Below, piece by piece: positions 1-7,421 of a stretch of DNA of 12,168 nt. The position numbers and the translations under genes are program-made. The DNA comes from Planctomycetota bacterium (GTDB taxonomy: Bacteria > Planctomycetota > GCA-002687715 > DRQF01). The first letter of the stretch is position 1. Every line of letters starts with the position of its first letter. The notes under the pieces are model-generated. The model was not told the origin of the DNA, ran no database searches, and was given only the letters and a program-made list of their open reading frames with translations. The stretch is taken from positions 1-12,168 of the forward strand of contig WFTN01000382.1 of the NCBI GenBank assembly GCA_015485455.1. Reading direction: 5' to 3'.

Positions 1-1
1 G

Positions 2-250
2 TACTACCTTCGCCCCCGCAAGACTTTCGACGGTCAGCTCTTGGTCAGTTACTTTATCGGTTATTCCATCCTGCGTTGCATAACCGAGTTGTTTCGCGGT
101 GATCCGGGCAGGCGCTTCGTCTTTGGTGGCGAGGGGTTGGCACCGGGAGATGCCCCTGAGGGCATCTCCACTTCGGTGCTACTTTCCTTCGTCATGGTGG
201 TCGTCGGACTTATTATCTATCGCATCGCCAAGCGTCGATTGACTCCCTGA
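2..250 (+). CDS. lgt: Prolipoprotein diacylglyceryl transferase, C-terminal end (partial)
   Basis: This is the last 82 codons of a gene that begins before the window. Lgt is an inner-membrane enzyme that transfers diacylglycerol from phosphatidylglycerol to the lipobox cysteine of prolipoproteins, the first step of lipoprotein maturation. The visible part starts YYLRPRKTFDGQL and continues into the family's late signature, here LRCITELFRGDPGR, in which the Arg and Glu match the conserved R..(F)xE..R pattern of the last catalytic region. A final hydrophobic helix (LLSFVMVVVGLIIY) and a short basic tail follow, as is usual for Lgt. The last 72 bases overlap the 3' end of the minus-strand membrane protein gene. 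No terminator is seen between the two converging genes. The lipoprotein at 5855-6337 would be a substrate of this enzyme. Identification rests on the motif and topology. Confidence 0.9.
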   Translation, partial: YYLRPRKTFDGQLLVSYFIGYSILRCITELFRGDPGRRFVFGGEGLAPGDAPEGISTSVLLSFVMVVVGLIIYRIAKRRLTP

Positions 251-3007
251 TTTCTCAGGAACCATGATCAAAAATCCTATGGTGTAGATCCCGGCGGCGA
301 TCCAGAAGACTTTGGTGAAGCCGATTTCTTGGCTGAGCACAATGCACAAAACGGATGCCATGACACTCATGAAGCCGTTCACTGCCCAGGCCCAAGGTAC
401 GAGAGGTTTACAATTGACCTCCAAGGCCCGGATCCCCGTGGGGAATCCTGTGCCCAATGCCAATCCCAGTGGCAGCAAGAGTAACACTGAGGTAATCACA
501 CGAACTGGGAAGCTTGCTCCAAGCATTTCGTTGAGCAAGTATTGGAAGGCTAATAGTTCGATGGCAATAGCAGCGAGGATAAGAACGAGCAAAAGTAGGA
601 AGCGGCTGCGGGTCGCAACTTTGATTCGGCCTGCCAAAAATGATCCTAAGCCAGCGAATCCCAGCAGTGAACTGAGAACAACACTGAGGGCGTAAGTGGG
701 GTGTCCCAAGAAAATGACGAGCTTTTGCATCAGCGTGATTTCAATGAACATGAAACCCAAACCAAGAGATGCAAAATAGGTCATGTAACGCCAACGTCCA
801 GGGGTGGGAACACCCTTTTTCTTCAAACGCCGGATCGGCAAGAAAATGAGGATGATCGCCAGGATACCAATTTGGATCATTGAGATGGCCAATACTGCGT
901 GACCAACAGGGAAGTCTGGATGATAATTGCTGGTGAACCCTTCGGCGAAAAGTAAGCTCTTGTCGTAGCTGAAGAGGGAAGACCATTTGTAGTAGTTGAA
1001 GAAGAAGGGATTGTCGTCGCGGCAAGCTTCCATCTCGTAGGGATATGAAGCCACGAAGTCTTCCCGCGTTTTCTTGTCTCGAGAAAGTAGACTTGAGAAG
1101 TCCTTGCGGGAAAGATTGAAAGAGCTGCTGTCCTTCTCTAAGTAAACCCGCGTCTCTCGAATGAAGGTGCGCGCCAGGACCCGAGCTCGTCCCTGAAGTT
1201 CCTTAGGAAAAGGCTTAACCAGCCGGTCTAAAGTCGAATCCGAAATGCCCCCGGTACTTGTTGCTTCCTTCAAAGTGGCGTTTGCCAAAGCCAGAGTGAC
1301 TTCTTCAATGGGGAAGTCATCTTTGATTTCTGGCATGTGTTCAAGGAGAGCTTGACGCAAGAAATCGGCCACAGCTTTGGGGCTGGCAGCGACGGATTCT
1401 AAGTTAGTCCCTTCTTCCAAGAGAGGATCGTAGATCAACCCGCGAAATTGATTGCGAAGCGCGTAGGCATAGAGGGCTTCAATTTCAGTCTTGGTGAAGG
1501 GGCCTTTGCGGATCATGGTAGAGGCCCAGTTACGCCCGCGGAAGACACATATGTGAGCTGAAGGATCTTTGAGACCTAACTCTTCTAATGCTTGTCGGGC
1601 GATACCCGCCAAACGGAGTGTTTCTCTCGGTTTCTTTGGATAGCTCAAGATGAAGCGGGAATAGTTGACAATGCCACCTTCATTGAGGTGGTTGTAGAAT
1701 TCCTTCACCGCCTCGACTGTGTAGAGATAGCTTTCCGAGAGCGTGTAGGCACCAGTGCTGAGGGCAGTGAAGGAGTCGACGCCGCTCATTTGGATAACGT
1801 CGAATTTCTTGTCGCTGTGGCGCATATAACTGCGCCCTTCGCCATAGACCAAGTTAATTCGATCGGAGTATTCGTGGGCACCGGGACGGAAGAGTCCGCC
1901 GATATAATCGTCAAATTCTTCGGTGACCATGCGATGCATAGCTGGATTGATTTCGACGGCAGTGACGTTCTTGGCGTTGTGAGCCAAAGACATCATGATA
2001 TCGAATCCACCCCCGACGCCAATCACTAAGACTTCTGGTTCCATATCTCCCCGGGACTCCCGGGTGACAAAGGCGGTGGCTGCTTGGGTCTTTCTCAAGA
2101 ATGGGAATTTTTCAAGATTGCCAGCGCCCTCGAAAAGCATGGTCGGAGCAGTGCCATCTTGGGTCACGAATCGGGCTTGCACACGTTGGAGACCTTCGAG
2201 AGCGAAATCGCCTCCGTGAATTGGCAGCGCCGGGTAGGGGAAACTCACTTCGACTTCTGCAGTGGCACTCGGCAGTCGGGTCATGACACCGGTTGCGCTG
2301 ATGGAAGTCATTTCTTTGTCTGGAGCAAAAGGGACGTCCCAGCTCATGGCTGGGATCTTCAATGATGGCATGCCGCCAACGAAACCGATGACGAAGTAGA
2401 TGCCAATGAGCAAAGCGAATGCTGGTAGAATACGCTTGCGAATTGGTAGAGCCCAAGAGAAGAGCAGGGCGGCCAATGTTGCCAAGGCACCCACGATCAT
2501 GATGGTTGTTTCCGCTCCCAAGTTGCCCAAGATGAGAGCACTCACTCCACCGCCCAAGGCAGACCCAGCCAAGTCCGCGAAATAGATGCGATTGACTTGT
2601 TTGGTCATGGTCATGAGAGCAACGCCGATGGCCAAGCCTCCGCAAAGCATGGGCACGCTGATCATGATGTAGAACAAAAGAAGAGCGATGAGGTTCTTTG
2701 GCTGGTCCAAGAGATGAAGAGTGTCGATGCGAATGAGAGTGACGAAGCAAAATGCCAAAGTTGATGTCAATGCGAAGAGCAGGGAATGCATGGCCAACCG
2801 ACTTGCTGGTTTAGCCTGGGAATCTTCTCGCGCTCCGGTGAGGAAACTTCCGGCGGCTCCGAAGCCCAGCAATGCGATGGAAACCACCATGTAAGTGAAG
2901 TGATGCCACATCATCACAGCGAAAACACGGGTGAGAGCAATTTCGTAGAGGATGATGGATGCACCCAAGACAAAGACCCCGGCGCATGTAGATTTGAGAT
3001 TATTCAT
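179..3007 (-). CDS. Membrane-embedded spermidine-synthase-like (SAM-binding) fusion protein
   Basis: The predicted product has 942 residues and three parts. Residues about 8-235 are a multi-helix membrane region. Residues about 320-480 are a Rossmann domain of the spermidine synthase/methyltransferase type, with VLVIGVGGGFD as glycine motif I, VTAVEINP as the acidic ribose-binding strand and GEGRSYM following. Residues about 720-930 are a second membrane region. The two membrane halves resemble each other: YEIALTRVF...LLGFGAAGSFLTG near residue 21 matches IEITLMQKL...LLGFAGLGSFLAG near residue 755. The polyamine-synthase active-site pattern (DxSDP-like) is not visible; the equivalent strand reads DVIQMSGVDSF. 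Aminopropyl transfer is therefore doubtful and the substrate is unknown. The frame stays open upstream to a GTG at 3124. I prefer the ATG at 3007, because the membrane domain starts there and the extra 39 residues look non-coding. The 3' end overlaps lgt. Spermidine-synthase-like membrane fusions are known in bacteria, mostly without assigned function. Confidence 0.75.
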   Translation of the reverse strand: MNNLKSTCAGVFVLGASIILYEIALTRVFAVMMWHHFTYMVVSIALLGFGAAGSFLTGAREDSQAKPASRLAMHSLLFALTSTLAFCFVTLIRIDTLHLLDQPKNLIALLLFYIMISVPMLCGGLAIGVALMTMTKQVNRIYFADLAGSALGGGVSALILGNLGAETTIMIVGALATLAALLFSWALPIRKRILPAFALLIGIYFVIGFVGGMPSLKIPAMSWDVPFAPDKEMTSISATGVMTRLPSATAEVEVSFPYPALPIHGGDFALEGLQRVQARFVTQDGTAPTMLFEGAGNLEKFPFLRKTQAATAFVTRESRGDMEPEVLVIGVGGGFDIMMSLAHNAKNVTAVEINPAMHRMVTEEFDDYIGGLFRPGAHEYSDRINLVYGEGRSYMRHSDKKFDVIQMSGVDSFTALSTGAYTLSESYLYTVEAVKEFYNHLNEGGIVNYSRFILSYPKKPRETLRLAGIARQALEELGLKDPSAHICVFRGRNWASTMIRKGPFTKTEIEALYAYALRNQFRGLIYDPLLEEGTNLESVAASPKAVADFLRQALLEHMPEIKDDFPIEEVTLALANATLKEATSTGGISDSTLDRLVKPFPKELQGRARVLARTFIRETRVYLEKDSSSFNLSRKDFSSLLSRDKKTREDFVASYPYEMEACRDDNPFFFNYYKWSSLFSYDKSLLFAEGFTSNYHPDFPVGHAVLAISMIQIGILAIILIFLPIRRLKKKGVPTPGRWRYMTYFASLGLGFMFIEITLMQKLVIFLGHPTYALSVVLSSLLGFAGLGSFLAGRIKVATRSRFLLLLVLILAAIAIELLAFQYLLNEMLGASFPVRVITSVLLLLPLGLALGTGFPTGIRALEVNCKPLVPWAWAVNGFMSVMASVLCIVLSQEIGFTKVFWIAAGIYTIGFLIMVPEKSGSQSTLGDAIDNKSDDHHDEGK

Positions 3008-3143
3008 GATCGGCTGTGATACTTCTTCGAATTGTATGGCAACGGTAGTGAAAAAACCCACGATGTCCGTCGGCGGGGTTGTGGAGACTGACGACGATAG
3101 CAGAATAGGGCGTTGATTCCACACTTAGCAATCGAGTAGACCT
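3008..3143. other. Divergent intergenic region
   Basis: These 136 bases separate the minus-strand membrane protein gene from the plus-strand DinB-like gene and should carry both promoters. On the minus strand, TACAAT (3035-3030) would make a fair -10 hexamer for the membrane protein, but no convincing -35 box lies at the right distance. On the plus strand I found only weak hexamer pairs. No strong dyad or terminator is seen. Confidence 0.3.
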
Positions 3144-3659
3144 GTGACAAAAGACAGAGACAAAGCCCTTCGGCGCGCCATTCTTGAGGATTTGGTCCGC
3201 ATTGTGGCTGAAGTCAGAAAACTTCTGAATCGGGATCTTCCAGAACTACATCGGCCGGGAGGTGGGGGGCGCTGGAGCTTGGCAGAAGTTGCTCTTCACA
3301 TCGTTTTGGTGTTGGAAGACTGCCATCAGCGATTTGAAGAGGCTTTGGATGAGAATAGGGAACCTCCTACTCCGCCGTCGTTTACTCAAATTCTCAACCA
3401 AAAGATGATTCTGACGACGTTTCGCTACCCATCTCAGCTTCAGGCGCTGCAAGGGCTGGTGCCGGGAATCATGCTCACAGGTGATGAAATCTGTTCTCGC
3501 TTAGAAGAGGCCAAAGACCACCTCTTAAGGATTGAGGCCATCCTCATTGGCCGCCATAAAACGTTTTTGGTGCAACATCCTCGTTTCGGAGCCATGAGTT
3601 TTTTTCATTGGGTTCGTCTAGTTCTGATTCACACTTTGCACCATAAGTCACAAATATAA
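3144..3659 (+). CDS. DinB/DUF1569-like four-helix-bundle protein
   Basis: The product has 171 residues, starts with GTG and is probably cytoplasmic. It shows the signatures of the DinB/YfiT-like superfamily, closest in feel to DUF1569. RWSLAEVALH (W44, H52) matches the W-s-x-x-e-v-l-x-H segment of helix 2. Near the end, QHPRFGAMSFFHW followed by H163, H166 and H167 in HTLHHKSQI matches the HP-(y/f)-FG...W...H...HH..Q pattern. H52 and the C-terminal histidines are the expected metal ligands of the fold. Members include metal-dependent thiol transferases and many uncharacterised proteins, so no reaction can be assigned. The chain stops directly after the final motif, so it is a minimal version. 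No strong Shine-Dalgarno site precedes the GTG; only a GAG at 3134-3136 is present. It appears monocistronic: 113 bases and a new promoter separate it from the next gene. Confidence 0.65.
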   Translation: MTKDRDKALRRAILEDLVRIVAEVRKLLNRDLPELHRPGGGGRWSLAEVALHIVLVLEDCHQRFEEALDENREPPTPPSFTQILNQKMILTTFRYPSQLQALQGLVPGIMLTGDEICSRLEEAKDHLLRIEAILIGRHKTFLVQHPRFGAMSFFHWVRLVLIHTLHHKSQI

Positions 3660-3708
3660 TAAGACTTAGCGTTGTAGAGCTGCTTTCTGAGATGCCCCTA
3701 CGTTTCCC

Positions 3709-3737
3709 TTGACCTCGATCATCTTCCGAACGACAAT
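3709..3737 (+). promoter_or_regulatory. Sigma70-type promoter for the receiver-kinase operon
   Basis: TTGACC (3709-3714) and GACAAT (3732-3737) are separated by exactly 17 bases, matching 5 of 6 and 4 of 6 consensus positions. Transcription would start near 3744, giving a short leader that contains AGGAGG at 3763-3768. It lies in the only real gap before the signalling genes. Sequence match only. Confidence 0.55.
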
Positions 3738-3772
3738 GAGGCTTCCGGCGGGGCTAAGCATTAGGAGGCTTT

Positions 3773-4168
3773 ATGATGAAGCGACCTCAAGTCCTTATTT
3801 TGGCAGAAAATGATTTTCATCGTCGTTTGATGAGCGATGTGGTCAACTGCAATGAAATGCGAGCTGTGGCGTCAGATCGTTTAGAGTGGTTAGGGAAAGT
3901 AGAGCGGGGCAGCTATCAGGCAGATGTTGTCGTCCTCGATTTCGGCATGAAACAAGAGATTGTTGCCGAAGCGATGACGCGACTGGAATCGATTCCAATT
4001 GCACGGCGTCCGCGAATTGTGGGATGGGCGAGAGAGAGTGACAAACATAAAAGCTATTCAACAGTGGTGGATGTCGACAAGCAGTTTGCATTTCCCCTTG
4101 ATGTGGGGTGTTTCGCGAGAGTTGTGCAGCAACAGGCACAGGCCCACGTATTGGCCGGTAGCTCTTGA
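3773..4168 (+). CDS. Stand-alone atypical response-regulator receiver domain protein
   Basis: The product has 131 residues with the alternating strand/helix pattern of a CheY-like receiver and no output domain. VLILAEND is strand 1, with E12-N13 where most receivers carry two acids. ADVVVLDF places D56 at the phospho-acceptor position. RIVGWA is strand 4, with Trp where Thr/Ser is normal. VDKQFAFPLDV supplies K103 in the place of the invariant Lys before the usual Pro. The phospho-Asp and Lys are kept while the acidic pocket and switch Thr are altered, so phosphorylation is possible but atypical. Two ATG codons in tandem (3773 and 3776) follow a full AGGAGG (3763-3768). The second, 7 bases away, has the better spacing and would give 130 residues. 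The kinase gene follows after 33 bases in the same direction, so the two are probably co-transcribed. Confidence 0.6.
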   Translation: MMKRPQVLILAENDFHRRLMSDVVNCNEMRAVASDRLEWLGKVERGSYQADVVVLDFGMKQEIVAEAMTRLESIPIARRPRIVGWARESDKHKSYSTVVDVDKQFAFPLDVGCFARVVQQQAQAHVLAGSS

Positions 4169-4201
4169 TGTAAGAGCATTTTTGGACAGGACTCGTCGAT
4201 C

Positions 4202-5761
4202 GTGAGAATCTGTCTACTTAATAGCCAAGGTGACTCGGCTCCTTATCAATCGATTCTTGAAGCGGCGGGGCACAGCGTTGTTGCTGCCAACGTCGCGGAT
4301 GATCAGGCACTCCATCTAACCAAGCAAGATGTCTTCATTTGGAATTTCTCGGAAGAAAAGCAACTTCTGAGTGATGAACTCCAAGGGTTCAGCTATTGGT
4401 GTCAAGGTCATTCATCACCGACTATTGCTATACTTCCTGCTGCCGATGAGCAACTAGAAAAGGCTGCTCATGCTTACGGAATTGAACAGGTTCTTTGCCA
4501 ACCAACTTCGGCGGGGGATTTGCAAAGTGCTTTGGCACGTTCGAAGTTCGAATATCCTGCGGAGGAACTCCTTCTCGCCTCAATTCCATTGGTTTTGGTG
4601 GTGGGTGACGATGCCTGCCTTGTCGAGTTTGTCCGCGAATCGGTGTCTACATCTTCGGTGGTCTGTGTTTTTTGCCAAGATCAGGCTCAAGCACAGCGCC
4701 GTTGCCGACAATTGACCTTTGACTGCGTTGTTGTTTGCGAAACTGCCGGATCTTTGGCCTATCATCAAGTATATGGACAAGTGCGGCCAAGCTGTGAGGG
4801 TGCAGATTTCCTTGGATTCTTGGCGCGGGCCCAAGGGACGGCAGTTGGCGAAGAAGCTATCGGTGTCACTTGGATAGACCCAACGAAGGGCAAGAATTAC
4901 TTTGCTCGGGCGTTGTCAGGTATTTTAGAGGATCGGAATCGCCTGGCGAAACGCCGGGAACTTGATTCTGAAATCATCAGTAAGCAGCAAGAGCTTCAGC
5001 GTGTCAATGCCATGCTTCGTACGATAAACAAAGCATTTCGTGACACGAATCTTCGTCTTGAGCGGGAAGGGCACACGAAAGATCAGATGCTGGGGGTTGC
5101 TGCCCACGAACTAAAGAGCCCTTTGGCAGCGATGGCCGGAGCCCTCGATGTCTTGCAAGAAGATTACGGTAAATATGATCCAGAAGATCGCCAACTCATT
5201 GACCTAATCCAGCGCAATAACCGACGCATGATCAAGCTCGTCGAAAACGTCCTTGACCTTTCTCGTGTTGAGGCGCGCCGCGTCACCATGATGCTTGCCA
5301 CTTGCACTGCTCGTTCCTTGGTTGAACAAGCTCTTGACACCGTATCCATGGGGGCCAAGCGCAAAGGAATTCGTTTCGACTTGATTTGTCCTGACGACGA
5401 CCCCTCTTGTCATGTGGATTTGGAGTTGGTCCAACAAATGTTGGTCAATCTCTTGGATAACGCGGTGAAATTCTCCCCAACGGACAGTGTTGTTCGGGTG
5501 ATCATTCGCCCCTTGGGACGAGAGATGCACTTCGTCGTCTCAGACGAAGGGCCAGGAATTCCAGCAGACGAACGGGCACTTGTTTTCGAAAGATTCCATC
5601 GTCGGTCCCGAGGGTCGGATCTCCATTCTGCCGGGTCTGGTCTCGGTCTGACAATCACTCAGGCCTTGGCAAAACTACACCAAGGACGAATCTCTGTGGG
5701 TGAAAGCCCTTCTGGCGGCGCCTTGATGACCCTTTCTTTGCCCCACGGGGTGGACGAATAG
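4202..5761 (+). CDS. Sensor histidine kinase with two N-terminal pseudo-receiver domains
   Basis: The product has 519 residues and no membrane helix, so it is a cytoplasmic kinase. Residues 1-110 and about 128-238 each look like receiver folds that have lost the phospho-acceptor: DVFIWNF has Asn in place of Asp, and FDCVVVCET has Cys/Glu. A coiled coil (about 242-292) leads into HisKA, with AAHELKSPLAAM and phospho-accepting H302. The HATPase domain has all boxes: N420 in NLLDNAVKFS, D448 in DEGPGIP, F box ERFHRR, and G478 in GSGLGLTI. Catalytic competence is therefore expected, while the N-terminal half probably senses by protein contact rather than by phosphorylation. The start is GTG, with GGACAGGA about 10 bases upstream. 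It sits 33 bases after the small receiver-like gene, its likely partner. No DNA-binding response regulator is encoded nearby. Confidence 0.85.
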   Translation: MRICLLNSQGDSAPYQSILEAAGHSVVAANVADDQALHLTKQDVFIWNFSEEKQLLSDELQGFSYWCQGHSSPTIAILPAADEQLEKAAHAYGIEQVLCQPTSAGDLQSALARSKFEYPAEELLLASIPLVLVVGDDACLVEFVRESVSTSSVVCVFCQDQAQAQRRCRQLTFDCVVVCETAGSLAYHQVYGQVRPSCEGADFLGFLARAQGTAVGEEAIGVTWIDPTKGKNYFARALSGILEDRNRLAKRRELDSEIISKQQELQRVNAMLRTINKAFRDTNLRLEREGHTKDQMLGVAAHELKSPLAAMAGALDVLQEDYGKYDPEDRQLIDLIQRNNRRMIKLVENVLDLSRVEARRVTMMLATCTARSLVEQALDTVSMGAKRKGIRFDLICPDDDPSCHVDLELVQQMLVNLLDNAVKFSPTDSVVRVIIRPLGREMHFVVSDEGPGIPADERALVFERFHRRSRGSDLHSAGSGLGLTITQALAKLHQGRISVGESPSGGALMTLSLPHGVDE

Positions 5762-5797
5762 ACCCTCTGGGATTTGTCCCTGGACTGGTTAGGCTGT

Positions 5798-5826
5798 TTG
5801 ACAGAGTATTTATTTGATCTCAACAT
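5798..5826 (+). promoter_or_regulatory. Possible promoter for the lipoprotein-mutY pair
   Basis: A perfect TTGACA (5798-5803) is followed after 17 bases by CAACAT (5821-5826), which keeps the A at position 2 and the T at position 6 of the -10 element but little else. It sits in the 93-base gap between the kinase stop and the lipoprotein start. It could give the last two genes of the cluster their own transcript. The weak -10 keeps confidence low. Confidence 0.35.
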
Positions 5827-5854
5827 TTGGTTTTGCAGCATTTTGGGGAAAGAG

Positions 5855-6337
5855 ATGATCAAGTTCTGGAAGCACATGACTTATGTTGCCCTTGCTATGG
5901 CCCTCTTGGGAGCTTGTCAATCATCAGGAGACAGCGATTCTAAACGAGGCTTTGGCGACCAAGAAATCTCTCTTCTTGAAACTCATCCTGAAGCTCAGAC
6001 TACAGCCGGTTGGCTGAACCCCAAAACCCTCCAGATTGAAGTGTCCTCTACTCCGCCACTTGAGGACGACATGTATATCGAAGGAATCTTGGTGGGCTGG
6101 AAGTTCGTCGCTCTGACGGATGTCAAGGGACAACTACAAACGCCCCCTGTGAAACCCCGCTGCGACCGTGTGTGGTTAATTCTTGAAGATCGCAGCATCA
6201 AATTTCAGAAGGATGGCGCCACGCCACCAGAGCGCACCTACATCTCAGGTTACCTTGATCCTGAGACCACACTCTTCTATCCCGAGACAGCTAATATCGT
6301 GCGCTTGGCGCCGTCGGTTACCGTTGAAGAAGAATAG
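5855..6337 (+). CDS. Small lipoprotein of unknown function
   Basis: The product has 160 residues. The N-terminus MIKFWKHMTYVALAMALLGAC is a classic lipoprotein signal: two Lys, a hydrophobic core and the lipobox LLGAC, with lipidation expected at Cys21. SSGDSDSK follows as a flexible linker. The mature part carries paired segments such as GWLNPKTLQIEVSST and GYLDPETTLFYPET, which look like a repeated strand unit (G-W/Y-L-x-P-x-T-L) at either end of a small beta-rich domain. No family is recognised. The frame is open back to 5774, but the ATG at 5855 follows GGGGAAAGAG and gives the proper signal peptide, so I start there. mutY begins 16 bases after its stop, so the two are probably co-transcribed, though no functional link to DNA repair is apparent. 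Confidence 0.7.
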   Translation: MIKFWKHMTYVALAMALLGACQSSGDSDSKRGFGDQEISLLETHPEAQTTAGWLNPKTLQIEVSSTPPLEDDMYIEGILVGWKFVALTDVKGQLQTPPVKPRCDRVWLILEDRSIKFQKDGATPPERTYISGYLDPETTLFYPETANIVRLAPSVTVEEE

Positions 6338-6353
6338 CTCAGGGTTACCAGAA

Positions 6354-7421
6354 TTGGCCGAGGAATTTCCTTTCGAAGCCAGTGGCAAGAATCTCCTTAA
6401 GTGGTACGTAAAGAACAAAAGAACCCTGCCATGGCGTTCTTTGCGGGACCCCTACGCCATCTGGGTTTCCGAGATTCTTCTCCAGCAGACGACTGTTGCC
6501 GCCGTTCTTGGACGTTTCTTGCCATTCTTAGAGCAATTCCCCAATGTGGAGGCCTTGGCTGCCGCTTCCGAAGAGGAAGTCCTAACCGCCCTGCAGGGGC
6601 TTGGTTACTACCGTCGCTTTCGTGCCATGAAGCGAGGAGCCGAGGTCGTGGTGCGTGACTTGGGCGGTGAACTCCCTAACGACTTCGATGGTTGGAAAGC
6701 CCTGCCAGGGATCGGGGATTACACAGCAGGTGCTATTGCGAGCATTGCCCTCAATCACCCTGAGGCTGCGGTTGATGGCAATGTCGTGCGGGTGATGACA
6801 CGTTTGTTGGCGATCTCAGGGATCCACGAAACACCTGCGGCGAAAAGGCAGATTGGCACCCTGGTTTTATTGATGATGGGCAAGATGAGCCCCTCTGAAT
6901 TCAACCAAGCGCTTTTCGATCTCGGTGCCACGATTTGTCTTCCGGCGAACCCCAAGTGTGATGCCTGTCCCCTGGTGCCTTGGTGCCGGGCGTATCACAC
7001 GGATCGAGTTTCGTTTTTTCCACAACGACCTCCGAAAACAAAAATGGTGGACGTAGAGGTCGCTGTTCTCCTTGTTCGTCGTGGCACTTCTTTTCTCATG
7101 TGTCGCCGTCCCTTCGATGCCAAGCGAATGCCGAACTTTCGTGAACTTCCCGAGGTTTGGCTGGAAAAAGAAGGAGATGCGAAGCAGGCACTCAGGAACC
7201 TTATTGGAGAAAAATGGGGGGTTGAGGTGCAAGTGGGAAGGGCTTTGTTGTCCTGCAAACATACAATCACCAAGCATCGATTGACTTGCTCACTCTACCA
7301 ATGTGAATCTGACCTAGAAGATCTGGAGGGGATGGAGTGGGTGAGTCGTGATGAACTGAAAGACGCACCAACTTCAACAATTACCAAGAAACTATTGGCG
7401 CGCTTTGAGGATGCTTCATGA
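6354..7421 (+). CDS. mutY: A/G-specific adenine glycosylase MutY
   Basis: This enzyme removes adenine mispaired with 8-oxoguanine, in base excision repair. The product has 355 residues, close to the 350 of E. coli MutY. SEILLQQT carries the catalytic E40; LPGIGDYTAGAI is the helix-hairpin-helix; AVDGNVVRV carries the catalytic D141. C195, C202, C205 and C211 form the C-x6-C-x2-C-x5-C iron-sulphur site. From TTG 6354 these residues lie three positions after those of E. coli (E37, D138, C192), which supports this start, and AGGG lies 9 bases upstream. TTG 6324 is an alternative. The C-terminal MutT-like domain (about 230-345) has HTITKHRL where 8-oxoG-reading MutY proteins typically show an FSH-type loop. 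The stop overlaps the pentapeptide gene by 41 bases. Confidence 0.93.
   Translation: MAEEFPFEASGKNLLKWYVKNKRTLPWRSLRDPYAIWVSEILLQQTTVAAVLGRFLPFLEQFPNVEALAAASEEEVLTALQGLGYYRRFRAMKRGAEVVVRDLGGELPNDFDGWKALPGIGDYTAGAIASIALNHPEAAVDGNVVRVMTRLLAISGIHETPAAKRQIGTLVLLMMGKMSPSEFNQALFDLGATICLPANPKCDACPLVPWCRAYHTDRVSFFPQRPPKTKMVDVEVAVLLVRRGTSFLMCRRPFDAKRMPNFRELPEVWLEKEGDAKQALRNLIGEKWGVEVQVGRALLSCKHTITKHRLTCSLYQCESDLEDLEGMEWVSRDELKDAPTSTITKKLLARFEDAS

Noticed and set aside
1592..2029. 145-codon plus-strand open frame
   Set aside because: It is antisense to the Rossmann domain of the membrane protein, with no ribosome site and composition typical of an antisense shadow.
2112..2750. 212-codon minus-strand open frame rich in His, Ser and Arg
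   Set aside because: It is a frame-shifted shadow of the membrane protein gene, with no start context or domain.
3008..3124. N-terminal extension of the membrane protein to a GTG at 3124
   Set aside because: The extra 39 residues precede the natural membrane-domain start at ATG 3007, look unlike coding sequence and would consume the divergent promoter region.
6183..6353. Extended reading frame upstream of mutY
   Set aside because: It runs through the end of the lipoprotein gene in another frame. Motif positions fit E. coli MutY best from TTG 6354.
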